From positions 517,377 to 581,376 of the forward strand of contig JAENYV010000001.1 of assembly GCA_016841605.1 (NCBI GenBank): a stretch of 64,000 nucleotides of DNA, given 5' to 3'. Each line of letters opens with the position of its first letter. Position 1 is the first letter of the stretch. This document shows, one piece after another, positions 44,618 to 54,882 of this stretch. A program made the translations under genes and the position numbers. The notes under the pieces were generated by a model. The model saw nothing but the letters and a program-made list of their open reading frames with translations. It searched no databases and was not told the origin of the DNA. The stretch is from Dethiobacter alkaliphilus (GTDB lineage: Bacteria; Bacillota; Dethiobacteria; DTU022; UBA8154).

Positions 44618-45934
44618 ATGAAATATTTGTTCGTAATACACAGCTATTTCCCATATGAGGATGCTAATACAAATTGTTTAATGCCTATTGTAAATAAGTT
44701 AAAAGAAGATAATGAAGTTATCATTTTAGCAAACAGCCAAAAAAGTAAATATAAAAAACTAAGAATAGAGAATAAAATTCAAGTCTACCGTTACAAAAAA
44801 AGGTTTGATACTAAAGTATTGTCTCTTTTTGTGAATGGAAGAAAGCATACAAAAAGTTCTCACTTTTTGTATAATTGCTTGATTAGACTAATTTGTTGGT
44901 TATTATTAATGTTATCGTTTCCGTATATTGCGTTTTATCGATATAAATACAAAACTAAAATTTACACAGATGAATATGTATGTATGCAATATATTAAAAA
45001 AATTATTAACGAGAAAGGAATTAATATTTTAATAACAATCAGTGCTCCATCATATCCTCATTATTCAGCACTATCTCTTGCACAATCTAAATATTTTAAG
45101 AAAAGAGGAATTAAGTGGATAGCTTACTTTATGGACCCTGATGCTACTTACATGATGGTACCGCCTGAGAATCGTCTATCAAAAGTAATGCAGGAGAAAC
45201 AGATTTATCAATATACGGATCGAATACTACTACCTCCGGAAATGTATAAAGAAAATATAACAAATGAATTCCAAGAGTTTGTTTATAAAATGGTTGAATT
45301 CAAGTTTGCTAATCTAAAACCAATAATAAATAATCGAAATTATCCGGATATATTTAATAAAAGTTTGGTTGAATGTGCTTATATTGGCAGTCTTAACGAT
45401 GAGAGAATTCGTAATCCAAAGGGCTTATTGAATTTAATTAAAAATATTGATAATAATAATTTTCGATTCCATTTTATTGGTTTAATATCGGATAGAATTC
45501 TAAATGAAATAGTTAAAATTCAACAGATTAATGATTTGCGTGTAGTGATTCATGGAAAGTGTTCGCTTGATAAATGCTATTTTTTTATCAAAAATGCCAA
45601 TCTACTTATTAATATTGGTAATAATTGTACAAATCAAATGCCAAGTAAAGTTTTTGATTATATTGCTTCCGGAAAGCCTATTGTAAATTTCTATACGATC
45701 GAAAAGGATACTTCAAAGTGCTATTTGTCTGAATATCCGTTATGTTTGAATTTACAAAATTCGTTGGATAGTTCGGTTTTGGTTAAGAAGTTTGTGGAAT
45801 TTGGTTTAACTAACAAAAATAAATGTATAGATTATAATTTTATACGACAAAACTATGCGCTAAATTTATCTGAAAATGTGGTAGAAACATTAGAAAAAAC
45901 AATAAACCAAATAAAACCAAATATATTTAAATAA
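44618..45934 (+). CDS. Glycosyltransferase, GT4-like
   Basis: The product is about 438 residues from ATG 44618, supported by AAAGGTGG five bases upstream. The N-terminus YLFVIHSYFPYEDANTNCLM and the C-terminal NQMPSKVFDYIASGKPIVNF are GT-B features shared with the preceding gene. A short hydrophobic segment (about 90-110) may anchor it to the membrane. The donor is unknown. Confidence 0.75.
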   Translation: MKYLFVIHSYFPYEDANTNCLMPIVNKLKEDNEVIILANSQKSKYKKLRIENKIQVYRYKKRFDTKVLSLFVNGRKHTKSSHFLYNCLIRLICWLLLMLSFPYIAFYRYKYKTKIYTDEYVCMQYIKKIINEKGINILITISAPSYPHYSALSLAQSKYFKKRGIKWIAYFMDPDATYMMVPPENRLSKVMQEKQIYQYTDRILLPPEMYKENITNEFQEFVYKMVEFKFANLKPIINNRNYPDIFNKSLVECAYIGSLNDERIRNPKGLLNLIKNIDNNNFRFHFIGLISDRILNEIVKIQQINDLRVVIHGKCSLDKCYFFIKNANLLINIGNNCTNQMPSKVFDYIASGKPIVNFYTIEKDTSKCYLSEYPLCLNLQNSLDSSVLVKKFVEFGLTNKNKCIDYNFIRQNYALNLSENVVETLEKTINQIKPNIFK

Positions 45935-45948
45935 TAGGAGATAGTTTA

Positions 45949-46986
45949 ATGAAACAATTTGATGTGCCTATTGTTTTGTTTTTTTTTAAACGAGAACATA
46001 AAACTTTAGAGGTAATAAAAAGAATTGGAGAAGTAAAACCAAGCAAGTTATATTTGATAAGCGATGGACCGCGCAATCAAGAAGAATATTTGCGCGTGTT
46101 TCAGTGTAGAAAGAATGTGGAAAAAGCCATTGATTGGCCATGTGAAGTAATAAAAAATTATGCAGAGCAAAATAAAGGAGTTTACAACAGAATAGGACTA
46201 GGAACTCTTTGGGTATTTGACCAAGAGGAGCAAGCCATTTTTTTAGAAGACGATAATTTACCTGAAGTTTCTTTTTTTAGATTTTGTAAAGAAATGTTAA
46301 TAAAATATAATGAAGATACAAGGATTTTATGGATATGCGGGACAAACTATTTAGAAAAATACGAACCTTCAGATGGTTCTAGTTATGTATTTACTAAACA
46401 TATGTTACCATGCGGGTGGGCTTCTTGGAGGCATAAGTTCCCTAAATTTTATGATAAAGATTTTTCTTTGTTAAAGAACAATTATATATACGATAGAGTA
46501 GAGTGCGAATATTTAAGCAAAAAAATGTATAATTATGATTTGATTCGATGGTGTACTGAATTAGAGCGTATTCAAAAAGGAAAACAATTTGTGTCTTGGG
46601 ATTTCCAGATGTCATTTTCCATTCGAGTTCATGGCCTGTACGGAATAGTGCCTAAATATAATCTGATTAAAAATATAGGTGTGGATGAAGATTCGGCTCA
46701 CGGTGGTACTTCTTTTGACAATATTATGGTACAAAGATTTTGTGGGATCTCATCATATCCTATGGAATTTCCCTTAATTCATCCAAGGATCGTACTTAGT
46801 GATTTGCGGTTTGAAAAGAAAATTAATCACATAGTAATTCCGCCACGACAGGCTATTACTATTATTATTTATGATTATATAAAAGCTTTTTGCAGGAAAA
46901 TATTTGTTGAAAAAACTGGTTTTCCAGTTAAAGCGACATTAATAAAATATTTTAATAAAAAAAAGCATTTAAGGAGTCGAATATAA
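45949..46986 (+). CDS. GT-A-type glycosyltransferase, hemolytic-protein HlpA-like
   Basis: The product has 345 residues. VPIVLFFFKREHKTLEVIKR, YLISDGPRNQEEYLRV, NKGVYNRIGLGTLWVFDQEE and the acidic FLEDDNLPEVSFFRFC outline a GT-A fold with a DD metal site, as in proteins labelled HlpA-like in surface-glycan clusters. The stop is one base before the next ATG. Substrate is not predictable. Confidence 0.7.
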   Translation: MKQFDVPIVLFFFKREHKTLEVIKRIGEVKPSKLYLISDGPRNQEEYLRVFQCRKNVEKAIDWPCEVIKNYAEQNKGVYNRIGLGTLWVFDQEEQAIFLEDDNLPEVSFFRFCKEMLIKYNEDTRILWICGTNYLEKYEPSDGSSYVFTKHMLPCGWASWRHKFPKFYDKDFSLLKNNYIYDRVECEYLSKKMYNYDLIRWCTELERIQKGKQFVSWDFQMSFSIRVHGLYGIVPKYNLIKNIGVDEDSAHGGTSFDNIMVQRFCGISSYPMEFPLIHPRIVLSDLRFEKKINHIVIPPRQAITIIIYDYIKAFCRKIFVEKTGFPVKATLIKYFNKKKHLRSRI

Positions 46987-46987
46987 A

Positions 46988-48139
46988 ATGATTGGATTAG
47001 AAACTTGTTTTATTGACAATTTTGGAGCTTGCTTACAAGCTTATGCATTACAACAAACATTAATAGAAGCAGGATATAGTTGCGAAATATTAAATTATCA
47101 ACATCAAGATGTACGAAATATTTCAATGTATAATAAAAAAACTGATACAATAGGGTCTAAAATAATAGATGTTGTAAAGGCCATAATTAAAAATCCATAT
47201 TTTTTTAGAGACCGAAAAAATATTCACCTTCGCACTGCGTCTTTCGAAACATTTAGGAAACGTTATTTAATTTTTAGTAAGGAAAGATTTAGTAGTTTTG
47301 AAGATTTAGCAAAAAACGCTGCAAACTATGATATGTACGTTTGTGGCAGTGATCAAATATGGAATCCTACACTTGGTTATGCTCGTAATTTGAAGGTTGA
47401 ATTTCTAGATTTTGTACCAGAAGACAAAAAAAGAATCGCTTACGCACCCAGTATCGGTGTTTCAGCAATTCCAGATAAATATAAAGATGATATGATAACG
47501 TATTTAAATAAAATGTCACATTTATCTGTTCGTGAAAACCGGGGAACTCAAATAATTCAAGAGCTTACGGGTTTATATGCACCAACAGTATTAGATCCAA
47601 CTTTACTCTTTACAAGAGAAAGATGGTCTAAAGAAACAGAATTAATTGTAGCTAAAAAATGGGGTATACACAAAAAGTATATCCTCTGCTATCTTTTTGG
47701 AGATTTGGAATACATTGAGAAATTTATTTCGCATATAAAAACAATTACAAATATGCAAATAGTTGTTTTACCTTATAACAAACGAGAGTATGAATGTAAA
47801 TACAAAAAAGTATTTGATTGTGGTCCTTTGGATTTTGTTGCATTAATTCGTGACGCTGCTTTAGTCTGTACAGATTCTTTTCATGCTACTGCATTTTCCA
47901 TTAATCTACGGGTTCCTTTTTACAGTCTCCTCAGAAACAAGATTAATTCGATCGAAGATATGAGCTCCAGATTGACTAGTATCTTACATATTATGGATTT
48001 ATCCGAACGCTTAATTACTCCAGAAACGAAATTTCCAACTGAAAGAATTCTTGACTTAGATTTTGAGAAATCTGAAGAAGTGCTTGCTAAAATGCGCATA
48101 GAATCAATGAAATATTTACTTAATGCATTAGAATGTTAG
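46988..48139 (+). CDS. Polysaccharide pyruvyl transferase family protein
   Basis: The product has 383 residues. It begins TCFIDNFGACLQAYALQQTL (N-x-GA type motif of PF04230) and has CGSDQIWNP near residue 118 and a C-terminal CTDSFHATAFSINLRVPFY. Members transfer pyruvate from PEP to a sugar hydroxyl to form ketals. In many clostridial clusters it is found next to an FrhB-like iron-sulfur protein, as is true here two genes later. Confidence 0.87.
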   Translation: MIGLETCFIDNFGACLQAYALQQTLIEAGYSCEILNYQHQDVRNISMYNKKTDTIGSKIIDVVKAIIKNPYFFRDRKNIHLRTASFETFRKRYLIFSKERFSSFEDLAKNAANYDMYVCGSDQIWNPTLGYARNLKVEFLDFVPEDKKRIAYAPSIGVSAIPDKYKDDMITYLNKMSHLSVRENRGTQIIQELTGLYAPTVLDPTLLFTRERWSKETELIVAKKWGIHKKYILCYLFGDLEYIEKFISHIKTITNMQIVVLPYNKREYECKYKKVFDCGPLDFVALIRDAALVCTDSFHATAFSINLRVPFYSLLRNKINSIEDMSSRLTSILHIMDLSERLITPETKFPTERILDLDFEKSEEVLAKMRIESMKYLLNALEC

Positions 48140-48157
48140 GTTCTATAGGTATCAATT

Positions 48158-49693
48158 ATGGATAAAAAAGCATTAGCTATAAATATGCTTGCTAATGGGT
48201 TGGCATTTATTATTACAATTGCAATTAGTTTTTTTCTAACTCCGTATATAGTAGCTACTTTGGGGACTGAGGCTTACGGATATGTATCGTTGATCAATAA
48301 TCTAGTTTCGTATTTATCATTAGCGAGTATTGCTATTAATTCTATGGCGGGTCGTTTTGTATCAATACACATATTTCAAGGAGACATGAATCGAGCTAAA
48401 TGCTATTTTAATTCTGTTTTTATATCTAATATTGTTTTGTCTATTATTATTGTTTTGTTCCTTATTCCCGTAATGTGGAAACTAGAATACGTGCTAAATA
48501 TTACTAACGAACTAGTAACGGACGTAAAAGTGTTGTCTGTATTTGTTTTAATGAATTTTATAATCAGTTTCATGACAACTATATTCAACATCGCAATTTT
48601 TGTGAAAAATAAACTATATTTAAATTCTTTGCGCAATGTAGAAATGGCAATACTTCAAGCAGCATTACTAGTTGGGTTATTTGGTTTACTTGAACCAAAA
48701 CTTTATTATATAGGTATTAGTATTACCTTATCAGGCTGTTATGGAATATTATGGAATATCTACTACACAAAGAAATTATTACCTCAAATGAACATATCAA
48801 ACAAATATTTTGACTTTAAAGCGTTTAAGGAACTTATTGCGTCCGGAGTTTGGAATGTAGTAACTAAATTAAGTGCTATATTAAATGATGGGCTGGATCT
48901 CTTAATTTGTAATTTATTTATAAATCCTTTGGAAATGGGTATTCTAGCAATCTCTAAGACAATACCTACTATTATGTATAGAATTGTAGGCACTTTGTCT
49001 TCCACCTTTGCTCCAGGATTAACAAAAATTTATGCTCAAGAAAATAATGTGGCTCTTACAAGATCTCTAAATGATTCTATAAAAATTTTAGGTTTTGTTA
49101 TGAGTATCATTGTGGCTGTTTTTATTACCCTAGGAGACATATTTTTTAGCTTGTGGGTTCCTTCTCAAGATCCTTCAAAGCTTCATATATTAGCAGTGTT
49201 ATCAATTTTAACTTTGATTATTAGTGGTAGCACAGCTGGCATTTATGAAATATTTATGATAACAAATAAATTAAAAATTAATTCATTAGTAGTATTGGGA
49301 ATTGGTTTTTTAAATGTTCTAATTGTATTAGTCTTGTTAAGCACAACGGATTTGGGTATATATGCTGTTGCTGGCGTGAGTTCAACAACAGCAATATTAA
49401 AAAATCTGTTGTTTACACTTCCCTATGCCGCTCGCTGTATTAACCAAAAATGGTATGTATTATATAAAGCAGTATTAAAGAATGTATTGTCGGTTTTCTT
49501 AATTGTATTAATATCTTTTTTCATTAAAACACAAATTTCAGCGGATAATTGGGGGAGTTTTATTTTATTAGCCGGAGCATGTACTGTTCTGGGAACAATT
49601 ATGAATTTTTTTATCGTTTTTGGTAGGAATGATAGACTATATTTAAAAAAAATAATTATCTCTAGATTAAAAGTAAAAAAAATGTCCTCATAA
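48158..49693 (+). CDS. Wzx-type polysaccharide flippase
   Basis: The product has 511 residues with about 12-14 hydrophobic segments and the MATE/PST-like start LAINMLANGLAFIITIAISF then FLTPYIVATLGTEAYGYVSL. It should move the lipid-linked repeat unit across the membrane before polymerisation by the EpsG-like protein. It is strongly A+T-rich, like its neighbours. Confidence 0.88.
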   Translation: MDKKALAINMLANGLAFIITIAISFFLTPYIVATLGTEAYGYVSLINNLVSYLSLASIAINSMAGRFVSIHIFQGDMNRAKCYFNSVFISNIVLSIIIVLFLIPVMWKLEYVLNITNELVTDVKVLSVFVLMNFIISFMTTIFNIAIFVKNKLYLNSLRNVEMAILQAALLVGLFGLLEPKLYYIGISITLSGCYGILWNIYYTKKLLPQMNISNKYFDFKAFKELIASGVWNVVTKLSAILNDGLDLLICNLFINPLEMGILAISKTIPTIMYRIVGTLSSTFAPGLTKIYAQENNVALTRSLNDSIKILGFVMSIIVAVFITLGDIFFSLWVPSQDPSKLHILAVLSILTLIISGSTAGIYEIFMITNKLKINSLVVLGIGFLNVLIVLVLLSTTDLGIYAVAGVSSTTAILKNLLFTLPYAARCINQKWYVLYKAVLKNVLSVFLIVLISFFIKTQISADNWGSFILLAGACTVLGTIMNFFIVFGRNDRLYLKKIIISRLKVKKMSS

Positions 49694-49717
49694 AATGGAC
49701 GAAGAAGGTTTGTTTAT

Positions 49718-50911
49718 ATGCAATATGTTTGTCCCAGAGATGTTTGTGTTGGGTGTGCCGTTTGTATTGATATATGTCCAATGAAATGTATATCTATGCA
49801 ATTCGATCAAGAAGGCTTCTTAATTTCAGTTATTGATGAAAAAAATTGTATAGATTGCGGCCAATGTCTCAGAGTCTGTCCTAGCTTGAAAACTCCTATA
49901 GGGAATAATGGAGATTTTGAGGGATATATGTGCTGGAACAGAGACACAATTGCAAGAATTAATAGTTCTTCAGGTGGGGTGTTTTCTTGCTTGGCTGATT
50001 ATATTTTAGAACGTTCTGGTAATGTATATGGCGCGGCATTTAACGAGAATTTTAATCTAATACATATGCAAATATATTCAGAAGAATCGTTGCCTTGCTT
50101 GCGTGGATCTAAATATATTGGAAGTAACCTGTCTGGTATATATATTAAAGTAAAGAGCGATTTAGAGAATGGAAAATATGTTTTATTTTCGGGGACGCCC
50201 TGTCAAAATGCAGCTTTAAAAAACTATTTGTCGAACGATTATGAACATCTTTTAACTTGCGATTTTTTATGTCATGGGGTAGGTTCAACTAGATACTTCA
50301 ATGATTGTCTAATTTATTTAGAAAAAAAATATGGCAGCAATATTATTAGTATTTTATTTCGTGGAAAACAGCACGGTTATCTAAAACCAACTTTCGAAAT
50401 ACGTTTCGCCAATGGGAAAATATATAAAGAATACTATTTCTTGAGTATATTTGGGTATTTTTTTCGTGACAAACTTTGCAATAGGGAATCATGTGGAAGC
50501 TGCAAATATGCAACTGTAGAAAGATTCAGTGACTTTACTATGGCTGATTATGGTTGTTCTGATAAGCTTGAACAGCCTTTAAGAGAAATTAAAAAAGGAA
50601 TATCAACATTATTAGTAAATACGGAAAAAGGAAGAAAAGTTTTTGAGCAAGTAAAGAATAATTTGGTTTATGTAGAGAGAGCAAAAGATATTGTCATTTC
50701 TTCTTCGCCATATTTACAAATGCAAACGAGTATTAGCAAGGATAGAAGGATGTTTTTCTATGATTATCTTACTTTAGATTTCGAGGAATTTATTAAAAAA
50801 TATTATTCTGTCTCTAAAAAGGAAAAAAGGAAAATGAAATATAGTGGGAAATGGAATGAAAGCCCTGTCCAGTTTTTATATAAAGTATTCCATAAAATAT
50901 GTAAATTGTAA
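49718..50911 (+). CDS. FrhB-like protein: ferredoxin domain plus F420 hydrogenase/dehydrogenase beta domains
   Basis: The product has 397 residues. Two 4Fe-4S motifs lie at the N-terminus (CVGCAVCIDICPMKC and CIDCGQCLRVCP). FrhB N- and C-domains follow, with SGGVFSCLADYILE, FSGTPCQNAALKNYL, CDFLCHGVGS and CGSCKYA. Such proteins recur in exopolysaccharide clusters together with pyruvyl transferases, where they may reduce a sugar or pyruvyl intermediate with flavin; the reaction is not known. Confidence 0.82.
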   Translation: MQYVCPRDVCVGCAVCIDICPMKCISMQFDQEGFLISVIDEKNCIDCGQCLRVCPSLKTPIGNNGDFEGYMCWNRDTIARINSSSGGVFSCLADYILERSGNVYGAAFNENFNLIHMQIYSEESLPCLRGSKYIGSNLSGIYIKVKSDLENGKYVLFSGTPCQNAALKNYLSNDYEHLLTCDFLCHGVGSTRYFNDCLIYLEKKYGSNIISILFRGKQHGYLKPTFEIRFANGKIYKEYYFLSIFGYFFRDKLCNRESCGSCKYATVERFSDFTMADYGCSDKLEQPLREIKKGISTLLVNTEKGRKVFEQVKNNLVYVERAKDIVISSSPYLQMQTSISKDRRMFFYDYLTLDFEEFIKKYYSVSKKEKRKMKYSGKWNESPVQFLYKVFHKICKL

Positions 50912-50948
50912 GCAATATTCTACTAGTGCATAGAAGAAAGGAGCCAAA

Positions 50949-51977
50949 ATGTTCAAAAACAAAAAACTACTAATCACAGGTGGTACCGGTTCATTTGGAC
51001 ATGCTGTCCTTGACCGATTTCTTGAAACCAATATCGGCGAAATTCGCATCTTTTCCAGGGATGAGAAAAAGCAGGATGATATGCGTAAACAATACAAAAA
51101 CGATAAGATTAAGTTTTACATTGGGGACGTTCGTGACATACAGAGTGTGAAAAATGCTATGCATGGGGTAGATTATATATTTCATGCTGCCGCCTTAAAG
51201 CAAGTTCCTTCCTGTGAATTCTTTCCTCTTGAAGCAGTAAAGACTAATGTACTTGGTACGGATCATGTTCTAACTGCCGCTATAAATAAAGGGGTTAATA
51301 AAGTAATTTGCCTGTCTACCGATAAGGCAGCTTATCCGATTAATGCTATGGGCATTTCCAAAGCCATGATGGAGAAGGTTCTGGTAGCTAAATCAAAGAT
51401 TGTGTCACCGGATAGGACAACTATTTGTGGCACTCGCTACGGGAATGTGATGGCTTCCCGAGGATCAATTATTCCTCTTTTTGTAGAACAGATTAAAAGT
51501 GGACAAGCACTGACCATTACTGATCCTGACATGACCAGGTTCCTGATGAGCCTTGAAGAAGCGGTGGAATTAGTGGTTTTTGCTTTTGCTAATGCTCAGG
51601 CAGGTGATATCATGGTACAAAAATCTCCGGCTGGTACTATAGGAGATTTAGCTCAGGCTCTTTTAGAGTTGTTTGACGCTGATAATGAAACAAGAATTAT
51701 AGGAACCCGCCACGGTGAAAAACTATATGAAACCCTGCTGACCAAGGAAGAATACATAAAAGCCGAAGATATGGGAGGATTCTTCCGAGTTCCTGCTGAT
51801 AAGCGGGATCTTAATTATGATAAGTATTTTGTGGAAGGTAATGTTTGCCTTTCCACTTCAGAAGAATATAACTCTCATAATACCTATCGGTTAAATGTTG
51901 AAGAGATAAAGGATAAGCTATTACAGCTTGATTACATAAATAACGAGTTAAACAACTGGAAGAAAACAGGTAAGTGA
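50949..51977 (+). CDS. capE: UDP-GlcNAc 4,6-dehydratase/5-epimerase (CapE)
   Basis: The product has 342 residues, an SDR with TGGTGSFGHAVLDRFL at the N-terminus. The catalytic region reads NAMGISKAMMEKV, where Met replaces the usual Tyr of YxxxK, as is typical of inverting dehydratases of the CapE/FlaA1 group. It makes the first intermediate of UDP-N-acetyl-L-fucosamine. capF and capG follow. The G+C content rises again from here. Confidence 0.9.
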   Translation: MFKNKKLLITGGTGSFGHAVLDRFLETNIGEIRIFSRDEKKQDDMRKQYKNDKIKFYIGDVRDIQSVKNAMHGVDYIFHAAALKQVPSCEFFPLEAVKTNVLGTDHVLTAAINKGVNKVICLSTDKAAYPINAMGISKAMMEKVLVAKSKIVSPDRTTICGTRYGNVMASRGSIIPLFVEQIKSGQALTITDPDMTRFLMSLEEAVELVVFAFANAQAGDIMVQKSPAGTIGDLAQALLELFDADNETRIIGTRHGEKLYETLLTKEEYIKAEDMGGFFRVPADKRDLNYDKYFVEGNVCLSTSEEYNSHNTYRLNVEEIKDKLLQLDYINNELNNWKKTGK

Positions 51978-52068
51978 AACCAAAAGATTAGAGCTATTAG
52001 AAAGCAGCAGGAAAACCGGGAGGCATAAGTGAATTTATTCATGCCTTAAGAGAGGAATGATTATATAT

Positions 52069-53178
52069 ATGAAGATACTAATTACAGGGGCGAGAGGATT
52101 TGTCGGTAAAAATCTAATAGTAACCCTGGAAAGAATAGAGGGGTTGGAGATATATCAGTTCGATATTGACACTGATCCAGCACTTTTAGATACATATACT
52201 AAGGTTTGTGAATTTGTATTTCATCTGGCTGGTGTAAATCGTCCTCAGAATGTTGAAGAGTTTATGGAGGGCAATTTCGGCTTCACATCGGAGCTGTTGA
52301 ATTCACTAAAGAATAACCATAATACCTGTCCTGTTTTAATAACGTCATCAATCCAGGCAGCTATAGACAACCCTTATGGCCAGAGTAAGAAGGCCGGTGA
52401 AGATCTGCTGTTTTCATACGGACAAGAGACCGGAGCTAAGGTTTTAGTCTATCGCTTTCCCAATGTTTTCGGAAAATGGTGTCGTCCCAACTATAACAGC
52501 GCAGTAGCAACATTTTGTCATAATACTGCTCATGATTTGCCTATTAAGCTTAATGATCCTAATGTAGTAATGACCTTGGTTTATATAGATGATGTAGTGG
52601 AAGAGTTGATTAGGGCTTTAAATGGAAAGGAAACTCGTGAAGGTGATTTCTGCTTTGTACCCATAGTTCACACCATCAAGCTTGGGGAAATCGTAGAGTT
52701 AATATATTCTTTTAAGAATAGCCGCAGTGAACTTTCCATTCCCAATATGGCAGATGCTTTTACTAAGAAGTTATATGCCACATATCTGAGCTATTTGCCA
52801 GAAGATCAGTTCAGCTATCCGCTGAAGATGAACATAGATAACAGAGGTAGCTTTACGGAAATGATACGCACTCCTGAGCGGGGGCAGGTTTCGGTCAATA
52901 TCTCCAAACCTGGCATCACTAAGGGCGACCATTGGCACCATACCAAAAATGAAAAGTTCCTTGTGGTAAGTGGGCTGGGAGTTATACGCTTTCGCAAAGT
53001 AGGCTCGGATGAAGTCATCGAATATTATGTCAGTGGGGAGGAATTAGAGGTAGTAGATATACCCACCGGTTTTACACATAACATAGAGAACTTAGGTGAT
53101 TCGGACATGGTAACTATTATGTGGGCTAATGAGTGCTTTGATCCGGAGAAGCCGGATACATATTTCCTGGAGGTTTAA
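52069..53178 (+). CDS. capF: CapF: SDR reductase fused to cupin domain
   Basis: The product is about 369 residues from ATG 52069, giving MKILITGARGFVGKNL as in the family; ATG 52057 is an alternative. The N-terminal SDR domain (about 1-240) is followed by a C-terminal cupin (about 255-369) with GDHWHHTKNEKFLVVSG providing metal ligands. CapF epimerises at C3 and reduces at C4 in the UDP-L-FucNAc pathway. It stands between capE and capG. Confidence 0.9.
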   Translation: MKILITGARGFVGKNLIVTLERIEGLEIYQFDIDTDPALLDTYTKVCEFVFHLAGVNRPQNVEEFMEGNFGFTSELLNSLKNNHNTCPVLITSSIQAAIDNPYGQSKKAGEDLLFSYGQETGAKVLVYRFPNVFGKWCRPNYNSAVATFCHNTAHDLPIKLNDPNVVMTLVYIDDVVEELIRALNGKETREGDFCFVPIVHTIKLGEIVELIYSFKNSRSELSIPNMADAFTKKLYATYLSYLPEDQFSYPLKMNIDNRGSFTEMIRTPERGQVSVNISKPGITKGDHWHHTKNEKFLVVSGLGVIRFRKVGSDEVIEYYVSGEELEVVDIPTGFTHNIENLGDSDMVTIMWANECFDPEKPDTYFLEV

Positions 53179-53180
53179 AC

Positions 53181-54308
53181 ATGGCAATGAAATTAAAACT
53201 GATGACCATACTTGGTACCCGACCGGAGATTATCCGGTTATCAGAGGTTATCAAAAAGTGTGATAAATATTTTGACCATATATTAGTTCACACCGGGCAG
53301 AATTGGGATTATACCCTTAACCAGATTTTCTTCGAAGATTTGGGGTTGCGAGAACCTGATTTTTATCTTGAGGCGGTTGGAGAGGACTTAGGAGAGACGA
53401 TTGGAAACATCATAACGAAGAGCTATAAAGTTTTATGCGAGGTTAAGCCGGATGCATTGTTAATACTGGGAGATACGAACTCGGCTTTATCGGCTATCTC
53501 TGCCAAGAGATTAAAAATACCTATTTTCCATATGGAGGCCGGGAACCGTTGCTTTGATGAGAACCTGCCTGAAGAAACCAACCGACGTATCGTTGACCAT
53601 ATCGCTGATGTCAACCTTTGCTACAGTGAACATGCCAGGCGCTATCTAAATTATGAGGGAGTAGCAAAAGAACGTACTTATGTAACCGGTTCTCCAATGG
53701 CGGAGGTGCTAACTGCCAATATCGAGAAGATTAAGAATAGCAAAGTGCTTGAGACGTTGGGATTGGAGAAAGGCAAATACATACTGCTTTCAGCTCATCG
53801 GGAAGAGAATATTGACATTGAGGAGAATTTTTTTGCCTTAATGAATGCGGTTAATTCCCTAGCTGAGGAGTATGGCATACCGGTCATATATAGCACTCAT
53901 CCCAGGAGCGCAAACTTTATTAAGCAGAGAAGCTTCAAGTTTCACCCCAATGTGAGGAGTTTAAAACCCTTTAACTTTTCAGATTTTAACTATTTGCAGT
54001 TAAATGCTTTTTGTGTAGTTTCGGACAGCGGCACCTTGCCGGAAGAAGCATCCTATTTTAAGTTTCCTTCCGTCTGTATTAGAACAAGCACTGAGCGACC
54101 GGAGGCAATAGACAAGGGTAATTTTATTATTGGTAGCATTACCACAGAGCAGATGCTACAGGCTATGGATATGGCAGTCACAATGGGCAAAAACGGTGAC
54201 CTGGGAGTTGCCGTTCAGGACTATGTAGATGAAAACGTGAGCACTAAGGTTATTAAAATAATTCAAAGTTATACGGGGATAGTTAACCGCATGGTGTGGA
54301 GGAAATAG
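53181..54308 (+). CDS. capG: UDP-HexNAc 2-epimerase (CapG, WecB-like)
   Basis: The product has 375 residues. The start is KLKLMTILGTRPEIIRLSEV, and further motifs are HTGQNWDYTLNQIFF, HMEAGNRCFDENLPEETNRR, SAHREENI and DSGTLPEEASYFKFPSV. It converts UDP-N-acetyl-L-pneumosamine-type intermediate to UDP-L-FucNAc, the last step of the CapEFG route. Only two bases separate it from capF. Confidence 0.9.
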   Translation: MAMKLKLMTILGTRPEIIRLSEVIKKCDKYFDHILVHTGQNWDYTLNQIFFEDLGLREPDFYLEAVGEDLGETIGNIITKSYKVLCEVKPDALLILGDTNSALSAISAKRLKIPIFHMEAGNRCFDENLPEETNRRIVDHIADVNLCYSEHARRYLNYEGVAKERTYVTGSPMAEVLTANIEKIKNSKVLETLGLEKGKYILLSAHREENIDIEENFFALMNAVNSLAEEYGIPVIYSTHPRSANFIKQRSFKFHPNVRSLKPFNFSDFNYLQLNAFCVVSDSGTLPEEASYFKFPSVCIRTSTERPEAIDKGNFIIGSITTEQMLQAMDMAVTMGKNGDLGVAVQDYVDENVSTKVIKIIQSYTGIVNRMVWRK

Positions 54309-54349
54309 AAATAATTGAGCTTTGATTGGGTGTGCGATTGTGTGGTATA

Positions 54350-54461
54350 GGTGGTGCCTTCAATGGCCAGTCCTTTGCAATTGTGAGGATTTTTGTTGCA
54401 AAAGTGGGAATTCGGGAATTCTGTTTGCAACTTTGTCTATTTTTATTATGCAATAAATACT
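54350..54461. repeat. Direct repeat flanking transposase fragment, left copy
   Basis: GGTGGTGCCTTCAATGGCC, TGTTGCAAAA, GCAACTTTGT and TTTTTATTATGCAAT recur in the same order and orientation at 54883-54976. The left copy has extra bases in the middle (GGGAATTC). Together they bracket a transposase fragment. Confidence 0.7.
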
Positions 54462-54473
54462 CCGAGCTCGGGA

Positions 54474-54882
54474 CCTTGCTATCGAACGCCACGGATTATG
54501 GAAAAAATGGTGAAAATTAAGGATTACAAAGAACCCATAAGGCAGATTACCGTCATTGAACTTGGTCACGAGGAACCCACGATTCTGCTCACCAACCAAC
54601 TGAAAGTGTCTGCTGTTCAGTTGATTACCCGCTATGCACAACGCATGATTATTGAAAACGGTATCGCGGAAGCGATTAACTTTTTCCATCTGGATGCCCT
54701 TTCATCTATGGTGGGTTTAAAGGTAGATTTCGACCTGCAAATAACACTTATCGCCGGGTCCCTCTATCGCTTGATGAGCAAGACCGTAGGCCGTGAGTAT
54801 GCGAGGAGCAACAGTAAGCATCCTCCTATACTCCTTGTAATCCAATTGCCAATTACAAGAGATAGGATATTATTTCTTGGGT
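54474..54882 (+). pseudogene. Transposase fragment
   Basis: A frame here reads RTPRIMEKMVKIKDYKEPIR, LLTNQLKVSAVQLITRYAQR, MIIENGIAEAINFFHLDALS, LITLIAGSLYRLM-type residues and KTVGREYARSNSKH. This matches the C-terminal part of a DDE-type transposase, but the N-terminal two-thirds are missing and the tail is disrupted. The exact IS family was not identified. Confidence 0.6.
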
